Source: JALYGY01 sp963800975 | Lineage (GTDB): Bacteria; Actinomycetota; Rubrobacteria; Rubrobacterales; Rubrobacteraceae | Assembly (NCBI GenBank): GCA_963800975.1 | Contig: CAWDDB010000008.1 | Location: 620,001-684,000, forward strand | Direction: 5' to 3' | DNA: 64,000 nt | In this document: piece after piece, positions 1 to 8,217 of the stretch | Numbering within the stretch: the stretch's first letter is position 1 | Layout: each line of letters begins with the position of its first letter | The notes under the pieces: model-generated | Databases searched by the model: none | Told to the model about the DNA's origin: nothing | The model's input: the letters and a program-made list of their open reading frames with translations, nothing else | Position numbers and translations under genes: made by a program

Positions 1-1
1 C

Positions 2-502
2 GCGGCGGCCTTCGCCGTGCTGGCCGTCGCCGAGATTATCTCGAACGCCGTGTCCGGGCCGGTCGGGTTCGAGATCCCGATAGAGCTGTGGTACACGACC
101 CTGGCGCTCGCGGTCGCCTTCACCCCGGTAAACAGGCTCAACGGCGGCGAGGAGATCGGGAACCTCCTGCTCCACCTGTTCTTCGCGGTGCTCGGGGCAG
201 GCACCGTCCTCTCCACGCTGGTCGGCGACGGGCCGACCTTCTTCCTGTTCCTGGTGATCCTGGTCGCCATCCACGCGCTGGTGGTCTTCGAAGTGGGGCG
301 CTGGAGGAAGATAGAGATCGAGACGCTCTGCGTGGCGAGCCAGGCGACGGTCGGCGGACCCTCCACCGCCCTCGCCCTCGCCATCTCCAAGCGCTGGAGC
401 GTACTCGTGACCCCCGCGGTTCTCCTCGGCGTGCTCGGCTACGCCACCGGCAACTACATCGGGGTCGGGATGGCGTACCTGATCCGGGCGTTCACCGGGT
501 AG
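2..502 (+). CDS. DUF819 family membrane protein, C-terminal part (5' end outside window)
   Basis: The visible 166 residues are strongly hydrophobic with several membrane helices. They carry the glycine/serine-rich ASQATVGGPSTALALA stretch followed by LLGVLGYATGNYIGVG, which I recognise as the conserved end of the DUF819 (YjcL-like) family. The reading frame is open from the first bases of the window, so the start lies to the left. Its function is unknown; family members are predicted transporters of the cytoplasmic membrane. The stop overlaps the convergent rarA stop by 11 bp. Confidence 0.75.
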   Translation, partial: AAAFAVLAVAEIISNAVSGPVGFEIPIELWYTTLALAVAFTPVNRLNGGEEIGNLLLHLFFAVLGAGTVLSTLVGDGPTFFLFLVILVAIHALVVFEVGRWRKIEIETLCVASQATVGGPSTALALAISKRWSVLVTPAVLLGVLGYATGNYIGVGMAYLIRAFTG

Positions 503-1788
503 GGCCGCGCTCGTCGCGCTCCCTGCGCCAGCCTTCGAGCCGCTCCCGGATCCCCGCCTCGGCCCCCCGGTCCTTCGGCTCGTAGTAGACGCGGCCGGCC
601 AGCTCCTCAGGCAGGTACCGGTCGTTCATGCCCTCGGGCTCGTCCTCGTGGGCGTAGCGGTACCCGGCCCCGTAGCCCTCCTCCTTCATCAGCCCGGTCG
701 CGGCGTTGCGCAGGTGCAAGGGGACCTCGGCCGCGGCCTCGCCCCGGACGTCCCGCAACGCTCTCCCGATGGCGACGTAGGAGGCGTTGGATTTAGGGGT
801 GGACGCGAGGTAAGTCGTCGCCTGGGCGAGCGGGATCCTTCCCTCCGGCATCCCGACGAGCTGTACCGCCTGGGCTGCGGCCACCGCGAGCGGCAGGCCG
901 TGTGGGTCCGCGTTGCCGATGTCCTCGGACGCCAGGATCACCAGCCGCCGCGCGACGAACACGGGGTCCTCCCCCGATTCCAGCATCCTGGCCAGGTAAT
1001 GGAGCGCGGCGTCGGGGTCGCCTCCGCGCACGCTCTTTATGAAGGCACTTATGACGTCGTAGTGCTCCTCGCGCCCGTAACGCAGCGCCCTCTGCCCCAC
1101 CGCCCGCTCGACATCCCCCACCTCGACGCGCTCCGCGCCGGAGGCCGCGACCTCGAGCGCGTTGAGCAACCTCCTGCCATCCCCGACCGAGAGGCGCAGC
1201 AGATAGTCTCTCGCCTCGGGCGAGACCTCCGCCCCAAGCTCTTCGGCGCCACGGTCGAGCAACACGCCAAGGTCTTTCTCGGAGAGCGCCTGCAGGCGCA
1301 GGACGCGGGATCTCGAGAGCAGCGGGGCCGTCACCTCGAACGAAGGGTTCTCCGTCGTCGCCCCGATAAAGTCGACCAGTCCCTCCTCGAGGGCGGGAAG
1401 CAGCGCGTCCTGCTGGGTCTTGTTGAAGCGATGGACCTCGTCCACGAACACGAGCGTTCCTCGGCCCTCGTACTTGAGGCGCTCGCGCGCGCCGTCCAGT
1501 GCGGCGCGCAGGTCCCTGACGCCGCTCGTCACGGCGCTCAGGGGAACGAACTCCTCCTCCACGGTCCCTGCGAGCACCCGCGCCAGCGTCGTCTTGCCCG
1601 TTCCAGGCGGCCCCCAGAGGACGAGGGAGCCGATCCTGCCCCGCTCTACAGCGGTACGCAGCGGACCGTGCCTCGCCCGTCAGGTGCGGCTGCCCGACGA
1701 CCTCGTCCAGCGTCCTCGGACGCAGCCGCTCGGCCAGGGGGGCGCGGCGCGAGAGGCTCTCGGTGCCGGATTCGTCGAAGAGGTCCAT
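492..1788 (-). pseudogene. rarA: RarA/MgsA replication-associated AAA+ ATPase, one frameshift
   Basis: RarA is an AAA+ ATPase related to RuvB and clamp loaders that acts at stalled forks. The start MDLFDESGTESL, the LDEVVGQPHLTG box, Walker A GPPGTGKTT, Walker B VFVDEVHRFNKTQQD and sensor GATTENPSFEV are all present, and the corrected length of about 432 residues is normal. The frame breaks near 1677 between HLTGE and GPLRTAVERG: one base is extra within the GGCGAGGCACGG stretch, so residues 1-40 lie in one frame and the rest in another. This is either an assembly indel or a real null allele. No ribosome site precedes the ATG at 1788; a TATACT box 7 bp upstream suggests a leaderless start. 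Confidence 0.85.
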
Positions 1789-1795
1789 TTTGACC

Positions 1796-1801
1796 AGTAT
1801 A
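1796..1801 (-). promoter_or_regulatory. Putative -10 box for leaderless rarA transcript
   Basis: On the minus strand TATACT ends 7 bases before the rarA ATG at 1788, and there is no Shine-Dalgarno sequence between them. Leaderless mRNAs are common in Actinobacteria. No convincing -35 box was identified, so this is a suggestion only. Confidence 0.35.
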
Positions 1802-2179
1802 TCCGTCGCCGCGCCAAAGCCAGCCACCAACTCGCGAGGGGTCCGCAAGACGCGATCGAAGGCGAGGCCGGTCCAGCGGGCGGACGGCTCGGGTGCGAAC
1901 GCGGGCCGCGCGGCGTTAGCCTGCCTGGACCGCGTTAGCGCTGCGAGAAGGTCTCCGACATAGAGCCGCCCTCCGCGCCGGGCCAGAACAGTCGGGCGAG
2001 CGAGGGCCACGCCTGGCCCCGCGCAGCGACGATCCGCCCGATGTCCGGGAGGTCGGCCCGCGACCGACGGATTTCGAAGGGTCGCGAGGACCCCGAAGCC
2101 CTACTCGGAAAAGGCGGCGACCTCCCGACCAGAACGCCATCGGCGTTCAGTGCTCAGGGCCATTGGACGAAAAGTGGAG
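1802..2179. other. Gene-poor stretch
   Basis: No ORF here looks like a protein I recognise. The minus-strand frame entering rarA stays open up to about 2010, but the translation is arginine/alanine-rich and resembles no family, so it is treated as non-coding or as a decayed gene. Confidence 0.4.
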
Positions 2180-2818
2180 CTACGTCCTGACCCTGGCCTT
2201 GATCTGCACCTGCCACCCGTTCAGGGACCCTACCCACGAACGAGCATCGTCGTCGCTGACGAAGAGCCTCCACTGACCGTTGGGGTTGGTCCCGTCGAAG
2301 GTGGAGAGGAGCCTGTTGCCGCTAGAGGCGACCCCCGGGAAGTTGTCGTCCGTCCCAAACTCGTAGTTCGAGGGCTGGTAGGAAGTAGTTACTATTTGCA
2401 CTCCATCCGGGAAGGCGATCGGCGCCTCGTCGTCTATGGTTGGGCTAGCTGACTGGCCGGAGGTAGGCTGGCCGCCTGCGTCACTCATGATGATGGCGGT
2501 CCTGCCCGTTGGCCCGACCAGGAGCAGGTCCACGTCGTCCCACTTGCTATGGGAGAAGGAGTTGAGCCTCACGTTGACGTCCTGGATTCTGCCCCGATTC
2601 AGCCCGCTCACCGGGATCCTGGAAGGGTATGGGTCGCCCAGGGTAAACGCGTCTTCGGGGGCTGTGGGGTTCGGAGGGATGTCTACGTCGCTGATGGTCC
2701 TGAAAGTCTTGGTTACCGTCCTGAACTTCGCGGCCTCAGCGACCGTTGCTCCCAAAGTGGTCACCGCCAGAGTAGCCAGCACAGCCCCCACCAACAGGAC
2801 CGCTATCCGTCTTCCCAC
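2180..2818 (-). CDS. Secreted protein with proprotein-convertase P-domain-like fold
   Basis: A GTG start at 2818 follows AGAAGGGAG and gives a clean signal peptide (GRRIAVLLVGAVLATLAV, cleavage near TVAEAA). The mature region looks like a P/Homo B jelly-roll domain: DVNVRLNSFSHSKWDDVDLLLVG, a central variable loop, then FDGTNPNGQWRLFVSDDD and WVGSLNGWQVQIK near the end. Such domains usually follow secreted proteases, but here the domain stands alone (212 residues) with no catalytic module, so the role is unknown: probably an exported binding or adhesion domain. Confidence 0.75.
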   Translation of the reverse strand: MGRRIAVLLVGAVLATLAVTTLGATVAEAAKFRTVTKTFRTISDVDIPPNPTAPEDAFTLGDPYPSRIPVSGLNRGRIQDVNVRLNSFSHSKWDDVDLLLVGPTGRTAIIMSDAGGQPTSGQSASPTIDDEAPIAFPDGVQIVTTSYQPSNYEFGTDDNFPGVASSGNRLLSTFDGTNPNGQWRLFVSDDDARSWVGSLNGWQVQIKARVRT

Positions 2819-2881
2819 GTTCGACTCCCTTCTCCGAAGCGGAGCTTCCCTCGCACGGGGACTCCCAGCTGGTAAACCGCC

Positions 2882-3072
2882 ATGACCACCGTAACAGGGT
2901 TGCGAGGAACAGCGCATCCCCCAAATGGGCTAGATGCAGGAATTTCTTGCGGTTGCAAACGGGTTGCTAGTAGCCGCGAGCTTACCGGTGCGCGGTTCCA
3001 AGAGCCGCCAGACAGGAGGTTGCCGGGAGGCAGCGATGCCCCGCCACGCGCGAGAACGCACCGCGACCGACC
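2882..3072. other. Intergenic, nothing recognised
   Basis: Short overlapping frames on the plus strand are arginine-rich shadows without ribosome sites. No repeat or hairpin stands out. Confidence 0.4.
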
Positions 3073-3354
3073 TCAAGTATCGTTGGCGTACCGCTCGTCA
3101 TGTTCGCGGCGCTGGCGGTCCATGCGGCGGGCTGCCTCGAGGACATCCTGCGGGTAGAGGCTCCGCAGGGCACCCGTCTCCAGGACCTGGTCCACGGAGT
3201 GCTCGGGGATCATCATCCACTCCGCGGCGTGCGGGACGGGCAGCGGCTTGTTAAAGGCGCGGTAGAAGGCCCAGACGATCCAACGCCCCGGGCGCGACCC
3301 AGAAAGAACACTCAATAGCGGCACCTCTCGTAAGACCACCGACAGACGAGCCAT
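3073..3354 (-). CDS. Hypothetical small protein (about 93 aa)
   Basis: The ATG at 3354 gives a protein with a mixed hydrophobic N-terminus and a charged C-terminus (EAARRMDRQRREHDERYAN). The middle GRWIVWAFYRAFNKPLPVPHAAEWMMIPEH has the composition of a real soluble protein. No clear ribosome site precedes the ATG; a GTG start near 3330 is possible. It is divergent from the zincin operon that follows. No family recognised. Confidence 0.5.
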   Translation of the reverse strand: MARLSVVLREVPLLSVLSGSRPGRWIVWAFYRAFNKPLPVPHAAEWMMIPEHSVDQVLETGALRSLYPQDVLEAARRMDRQRREHDERYANDT

Positions 3355-3401
3355 TCTACCGCAGGGAAGCGCGACGAAACACGAGGATGCGGTGCAGTAC
3401 A

Positions 3402-3779
3402 ATGACGCCCGTGCACAGTGAGACCCTGGATTTTTACGAGCTGGTCGAGAGGGCGCTCGAAGGGCTGCCGCCGGAGCTCTCGGAGCTTCTGGACAACGTG
3501 GCCATAGTGGTGGAGGAGTGGCCCGACCTTTCGACGCCGCTCGTGCCAGGCGACCCCGAGGACACGCTCTACGGCCTCTACGAAGGCGTGCCGCTCACCG
3601 AGCGGAGCGCGGGGTACCACGGGACTCTGCCGGACAAGATCACGATCTTCCGCGGGCCGCTGCAGAGGGACTTCCTGCGGGGCGATCTGGAGGAGCAGAT
3701 CAGGATAACGGTGGTGCACGAGATCGCCCACCATTTCGGCATAGACGAGGACCGCCTCGAAGAGCTGGGCTGGGGATGA
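3402..3779 (+). CDS. Metallopeptidase family protein (zincin, HExxH)
   Basis: This 125-residue cytosolic protein ends in VVHEIAHHFGIDEDRLEELGWG, the HExxHxxG zinc site and tail typical of the small zincin family PF06262. The N-terminal FYELVERALEGLPPELSELL and the ITIFRGPL segment also fit the family. The ATG at 3402 is preceded at some distance by GAGG; an in-frame GTG at 3411 is an alternative. It overlaps the next gene by ATGA, so the two are probably translationally coupled. Substrate unknown. Confidence 0.85.
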   Translation: MTPVHSETLDFYELVERALEGLPPELSELLDNVAIVVEEWPDLSTPLVPGDPEDTLYGLYEGVPLTERSAGYHGTLPDKITIFRGPLQRDFLRGDLEEQIRITVVHEIAHHFGIDEDRLEELGWG

Positions 3780-4219
3780 CGCCGGCCTCCGGAGCATCGC
3801 TGAGCATCGAGGAGCGCATCTACGCCCCGACCGAGGAGGTCGCCAAGTTTATCGGGGACTTCCGCAACGCGCAGGAGTGGATGGTCGGGATCGAGAGCGT
3901 CGAGGTCCTCGGCGTGGACCTCTACCGCCTCAGGCTGGATAGCCCCATCGGCAAGCTAGAGCCTCAGGCCAGGGTCGTCGAGCACGGCGCCCGGTCCATA
4001 CGCTGGGTCTACGAGTCCACGATCGAGGGCGGCGGCCGCGTAGACGTCTCCCCCGAGGCCGATGGCTGCACGGTCACCTACACGGGCGAGTTCCACCTCA
4101 AGCGAAGGCTCCTGGACCGCGCCGCCCGCCTCGCCGGCATCGAGGGCTTTGCCCGCAAGAACGGGGAGCGCTCCCTCTCGCGCCTCAAGCACCTGATGGA
4201 GGCGCGAAGGTACCGATGA
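3776..4219 (+). CDS. SRPBCC (polyketide cyclase/START-like) family protein
   Basis: The 147-residue product begins with SIEERIYAPTEEVAKFIGD, the usual first strand and helix of the SRPBCC fold, with a central FRNAQEWMVGIESVEVLG and a long C-terminal helix ARKNGERSLSRLKHLMEA. Such proteins bind small hydrophobic ligands. It overlaps the upstream zincin and the downstream tatA by ATGA, so all three appear to be one operon. Confidence 0.75.
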   Translation: MTPASGASLSIEERIYAPTEEVAKFIGDFRNAQEWMVGIESVEVLGVDLYRLRLDSPIGKLEPQARVVEHGARSIRWVYESTIEGGGRVDVSPEADGCTVTYTGEFHLKRRLLDRAARLAGIEGFARKNGERSLSRLKHLMEARRYR

Positions 4220-4401
4220 GCCTTGGCCTGATCGAGCTGCTGCTGGTCTTCCTGGTGTTCGTGATCCTGGGCCCAAGACGCATCGCCGATCTCTTCCGTT
4301 CCCTGGGACGCGGCGTGCACGATTTCGTCGGCGCCCTCGGCCGCGAAAATAAGACCGAGATCGAAGAAGACGCCGAAGACGAGGAAAAACCGAAGGGCTA
4401 G
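4216..4401 (+). CDS. tatA: TatA-like twin-arginine translocase subunit
   Basis: This 61-residue protein has one N-terminal membrane helix (IELLLVFLVFVILGPRRIADL) followed by the amphipathic helix LFRSLGRGVHDFVGAL and an acidic tail, the TatA/E/B plan. The Phe-Gly-Pro hinge appears as LGPRR. It would form the pore of the Tat export pathway in the cytoplasmic membrane. The last gene of the zincin/SRPBCC operon; no tatC is seen nearby. Confidence 0.8.
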   Translation: MSLGLIELLLVFLVFVILGPRRIADLFRSLGRGVHDFVGALGRENKTEIEEDAEDEEKPKG

Positions 4402-4460
4402 GGGATCCAGGCCTCGGGCCGCGGGCACGTCCTTTGTGGTGCTCGGATCTCGCCCGTAGC

Positions 4461-5387
4461 CTACAGCCCGAGCAACACCCTGCCGCCGGGTCCGACGCGG
4501 GCGTTAGGCGGCTGGCGATCCACGCCGGAGAGGTCTTCTCCGGCGTCCTTCAGGTAGACGCGAGGCTCCTCGACCGCGAGGCTCGGGTTTGCGGCGTAGG
4601 TCTGCCAGGTGACGCCCTGCCAGGTGAACGCGAGCAGGGCCGGCGGCTCGTCTCCTTTGTCGAGGTCCACGTGAACCTCGGGCTGGCCCAGCGTACGGGA
4701 GAGCGCGTTCATGGAGTCGCGCTGCTCTGAGGCGTTGAACAGGTCGATGCCGGCGCGCAGCCGGTTGGCCGGTTCGGCCAGACGCTCCCGCAGCTCGTAC
4801 TCGGCCTCGAGGTCGCCCCGCAGCTCCTCGATGGTGGCGCTCAGCTCGGCGATCGTATGCTCCCGCTCCTCCAGATCCCTCTCCAGCCCTTCGATCCTGC
4901 GGAGCGCGTCCTCCAGCGCCCCCTCCTTGCGGACCGCGAGATCCTCGCTCTCCTGGCTGAGAAGCTCGATCTCCTCTGCCCGGCGTTCGAGCAGGTAGTC
5001 GCGGCGCGAGACCTCGCCGTCCTTGCGCTCAAGCTCGCGTCGCAGCCGGGTCAACTGGCGCTCCAGACCGTCCCTGCGGCGCCGACGCCCCCTGGCCTCC
5101 TCCTCGAGGCCCCGGATGCGCTCCTTGAGGCGGGCCCGATCGCGCTCCAGGGCGGCGATGTGACCATCGCTCGCGTCCATCGAGGCCTTCGCTTCGTCGG
5201 CGGCCAGCCGGGAGGCGGTCACCTGCTCGAAGAGCTCGCGGATGTGGTTGTCCTTGATCCCGAGACGGGCCTTCAGCTCCTCTGGGTCAAGGGTGCCTTC
5301 CTGCTCGACCTCGGCGGTATCGTCCGCAGCGCGTCCGGAGTCGCCTTCCGGGGTTCCGTTGGCTTCGTTGCGGTCCGGTTCCTCCAC
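4461..5387 (-). CDS. Long coiled-coil protein of unknown function
   Basis: The GTG start at 5387 lies within GTAGGAGATC and overlaps the preceding gene's end region, so the pair is an operon. Residues about 40-210 form an uninterrupted, highly charged coiled coil (for example LERDLEEREHTIAELSATI). The last 90 residues are globular with strands (PALLAFTWQGVTWQTYAAN). The layout resembles bacterial filament or scaffold proteins, but no family is recognised. It is co-transcribed with the cysteine-less peroxiredoxin-like protein. Confidence 0.7.
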   Translation of the reverse strand: MEEPDRNEANGTPEGDSGRAADDTAEVEQEGTLDPEELKARLGIKDNHIRELFEQVTASRLAADEAKASMDASDGHIAALERDRARLKERIRGLEEEARGRRRRRDGLERQLTRLRRELERKDGEVSRRDYLLERRAEEIELLSQESEDLAVRKEGALEDALRRIEGLERDLEEREHTIAELSATIEELRGDLEAEYELRERLAEPANRLRAGIDLFNASEQRDSMNALSRTLGQPEVHVDLDKGDEPPALLAFTWQGVTWQTYAANPSLAVEEPRVYLKDAGEDLSGVDRQPPNARVGPGGRVLLGL

Positions 5388-5393
5388 GATCTC

Positions 5394-6422
5394 CTACCCC
5401 TTCCCGGCCTCGTCCCCCGCCTTCTCTCCGTCTTCGCCCGGCTCGGGCGTATCGGCAGCGGTCTCATCCGAGGAGGGCTGCTCCTGCCCGGCGGCCGGCT
5501 TCTTGAGTGACTGACCGGCCTCTCGTGCAGCGCGCCGTTCGGCTTTGATCCGCTCCCGTTCCTCTTTGGACATCTTCTTGGGCGCCTCGGGTGTCACCTG
5601 GGCCTCACCTGACGCGGCCTCGCCCGACGCGGCCTCACCCTCCGGCTGGGCCGGCTTCTTGAGAGACTTACCGCTCTCCCGGGCGGCACGACGCTCCGCC
5701 TTGATCCTCTCCCGTTCCTCTTTAGACATCTTCTTCGGGGCTTGCTCGCCTTCCGGGGCCTCAGGGGAAGCGGCCTCCCCTTCGGGCTGGGCGGTCTTCA
5801 CAGACTTGCCGGCTTCGCGCGCGGCCCGCCGCTCGGCTTTTATCCTCTCCCGCTCCTCGGCCGACATCTTCTTCGGCTTCTCGCCGCCCTCCTCGGACTC
5901 TTGCGGTTTCTCCTCCTTCTCCTCTGGCGGCTTCGGTAGGCCGGTGAGCTCGGTGACCCCGGCCTGGACCTCCTCCAGCGCGGGCAGCCCTGCCGTCCAG
6001 GCCCGCGCGATCTTGTGGTCCGTGCCTACGAGGAAGGCGGCCGGCCTGGCGTGCTCACCGTGTTCCTTTGTCCTCTCGAGCAGACCCCACTGACGCGTGG
6101 CAATCTTCGCGTAGTCGTAGAGCACGAAGGACTTTATGCCGCTCGCGCGGGCGAACTCGCGCGCCTCGCCGGGCTCGAGGGCCCCGATCCCGACGATAGA
6201 GGCGCCTGAGTGGTTGATCTCATCCTCCTTCTCGGCCAGCGCCTGGAAGTATTCGACGTCTTCCTCCGCCCACGCCCCGCGGAAGAAGACCACGAACACC
6301 GGACCGCGGGCGGTGCGCATGCCTAGCCTCAGCTGCCCACCCTGGGCACTCGGCAGGTTGAACTCGGGAGCCTCCGCCCCGACTTCCGGCACCGCCACGT
6401 TCTGCCTGCGCCGTGTGAACAT
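5394..6422 (-). CDS. Peroxiredoxin-like protein lacking the catalytic Cys, with three C-terminal charged repeats
   Basis: Residues 1-150 have the AhpC/TSA thioredoxin fold: VGAEAPEFNLPSAQGGQLRLG, then FVVFFRGAWAEEDVEYFQAL where active peroxiredoxins have a Pro-x-x-x-Thr/Ser-x-x-Cys motif. No cysteine occurs anywhere in the translated protein, so peroxidase activity is unlikely. Residues about 180-340 carry three near-identical repeats built on PKKMSKEERERIKAERRAAR, separated by acidic/proline linkers. Such blocks suggest RNA, nucleoid or membrane-surface binding. The ATG at 6422 follows AAGGAGGG. First gene of a two-gene operon. Confidence 0.8.
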   Translation of the reverse strand: MFTRRRQNVAVPEVGAEAPEFNLPSAQGGQLRLGMRTARGPVFVVFFRGAWAEEDVEYFQALAEKEDEINHSGASIVGIGALEPGEAREFARASGIKSFVLYDYAKIATRQWGLLERTKEHGEHARPAAFLVGTDHKIARAWTAGLPALEEVQAGVTELTGLPKPPEEKEEKPQESEEGGEKPKKMSAEERERIKAERRAAREAGKSVKTAQPEGEAASPEAPEGEQAPKKMSKEERERIKAERRAARESGKSLKKPAQPEGEAASGEAASGEAQVTPEAPKKMSKEERERIKAERRAAREAGQSLKKPAAGQEQPSSDETAADTPEPGEDGEKAGDEAGKG

Positions 6423-6654
6423 GCTTCCCTCCTTGGGTGTGTGAAGTTGCTACCCCAAATACTACAGGCTATGGTGGCTCTCGGCCTACCCTCTGCGGTA
6501 ACGCCTGCTTACCCTTCGTCCGAGCAGGTCGGACCAAACCCCTTCAGCCGCTTTCCTGGTATTCTGGCCGGCAATGGGCTGCGAAGGGTCCGCGGTGTCG
6601 GCGACTTCCGGAGGGGAACATGCTAGCGTCGTGCGTCGAGAAGGGGTTGCTCTC

Positions 6655-8214
6655 GTGAGGTTGCTCATGACCCACGGTTACGGGCTCGCCGAGACGGGGA
6701 GCAACCTCTACGTCCAGAACCTCTGCCGCACGCTGGTGCGCGAGGGTCACGACGTGCACCTCCTGTGCCAGGACAGGAACCCACTGGCCTACGACTTTGT
6801 CGCCGAGTACGCGACCGTAGACGACGGCCGCATCGAGTCGCGCGGAGAGCAGCAGACCCCATACCCGGGCCGCTGCGCCGTCTACGCCCCCGACATTGGC
6901 GACCTCTTGCCGGTCTACGTCTTCGACGAGTATGCCGGCTGGCGCGTCAAGACCTTCCTGGATCTGACGGACGAGGAGTTCTGGTTCTACGTGGACCGCA
7001 ACGTCGAGGCGGTGCGTGCGGTGCTCGCGAGTTCTGGCGCCGAGGCCATCGTCACCAACCACGCGGTGCCTGGACCCCTGATCGCCCACCGCGCCGTGCA
7101 GGACGGCGCGGTCCCCTACGTGAGCATCATCCACGGCAGCGCCCTGCAGTACGTCTCACGCAGGAGCGAGAAGTACATGGGGTTTACCCGCGAAGGGCTC
7201 GAGGGAGCGAAGCAGATATTGGCCCTGTCCTCGCACAGCGCCGGCACCGTTACCGAAGATTTTCCGGATCTGGCCGACAGAACCTCGGCCCTGCCAGGCG
7301 GCGTCGACACCGAGCTCTTCAAGCCCGACGCGCTCGACGTGGGCTACCTGGGCACGATCTCGGGCGGTCCCGGCCGCGGCCCGGAACAGGACGCGGCCTC
7401 GCGAAGTGCCCTCGGCGACGCTGCAGACGTCGGCGAGCTGGCCGTCCTGCTGCGGCAGGTCGCCGGCTCCTACGACGCCCGCTCGCACGACAGCGACTTC
7501 GGCAGCAGGATCGGGGACTTTCTCGCGGCCGAGGAAGGTTCCCCGCTCGTCATCTACGCCGGGAAGCTTATCCACTCAAAGGGTATCCACAGCCTCCTCG
7601 CCGCGTTCGCCAGCGTGAGGCGCCGGACCGGTGCCAGGCTCCTCGTGGTCGGTTTCGGAACCTTCCGCGAAGGTTTGCAGGCCTTGACCCGGGCCCTAAG
7701 CGCGGGAGACGTTAGCCTCCTCGAGGGCATGGCCGCGACGGGCAAGGTGCTCGAAGGAGATCCGGCCGGTCCGCTGGAGCACTTCGAGCTCTCCGAGTCC
7801 CTGCTGCGCGACGCGGCCGGGATAGCCGACGGCGTGGCGTTCGTCGGGCCGCTCGACCACGGGGACCTGGTCAGGCTCATGCCGGCGGCCGACGTCGGGG
7901 TCGTACCCTCGATATTCCCCGAGGCCTTCGGGCTCGTGGCGGCCGAACTCGCGGCAAGCGGCGCGGTTCCGTTCGTCTCGGACCATTCGGGACTCAGGGA
8001 GGCGGGCGGGATCGTCGGTCGCGACCTGCCGTTCGACCTGCGCGTCGGGATGGATGGTTTCGAGGCGAACCTGGCCCGAGCCATCACGGATTACCTCGAG
8101 CTTCCCGAGTCAGAGCGGCGCCGATGCGAAGAGGTTGTGCGGCGCAACTGTATCGAGCACCTGAGCTGGGGGACGCTCGCGGGGAGGCTCGTGGAGCTCG
8201 CCCGGCAAAGCTAG
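6655..8214 (+). CDS. Glycosyltransferase family 4 protein
   Basis: GTG at 6655 is preferred because AAGGGG precedes it and translation then opens directly with VRLLMTHGYGLAETGSNLYV, the nucleotide-fold start of GT-B enzymes. The C-terminal half contains VIYAGKLIHSKGIHSLLAAF and the EAFGLVAAE retaining-transferase signature near residue 425. About 520 residues, longer than typical GT4 enzymes because of an insert around residues 235-290. The acceptor is unknown. Three bases separate it from the antiporter, which suggests co-transcription. Confidence 0.85.
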   Translation: MRLLMTHGYGLAETGSNLYVQNLCRTLVREGHDVHLLCQDRNPLAYDFVAEYATVDDGRIESRGEQQTPYPGRCAVYAPDIGDLLPVYVFDEYAGWRVKTFLDLTDEEFWFYVDRNVEAVRAVLASSGAEAIVTNHAVPGPLIAHRAVQDGAVPYVSIIHGSALQYVSRRSEKYMGFTREGLEGAKQILALSSHSAGTVTEDFPDLADRTSALPGGVDTELFKPDALDVGYLGTISGGPGRGPEQDAASRSALGDAADVGELAVLLRQVAGSYDARSHDSDFGSRIGDFLAAEEGSPLVIYAGKLIHSKGIHSLLAAFASVRRRTGARLLVVGFGTFREGLQALTRALSAGDVSLLEGMAATGKVLEGDPAGPLEHFELSESLLRDAAGIADGVAFVGPLDHGDLVRLMPAADVGVVPSIFPEAFGLVAAELAASGAVPFVSDHSGLREAGGIVGRDLPFDLRVGMDGFEANLARAITDYLELPESERRRCEEVVRRNCIEHLSWGTLAGRLVELARQS

Positions 8215-8217
8215 GCC

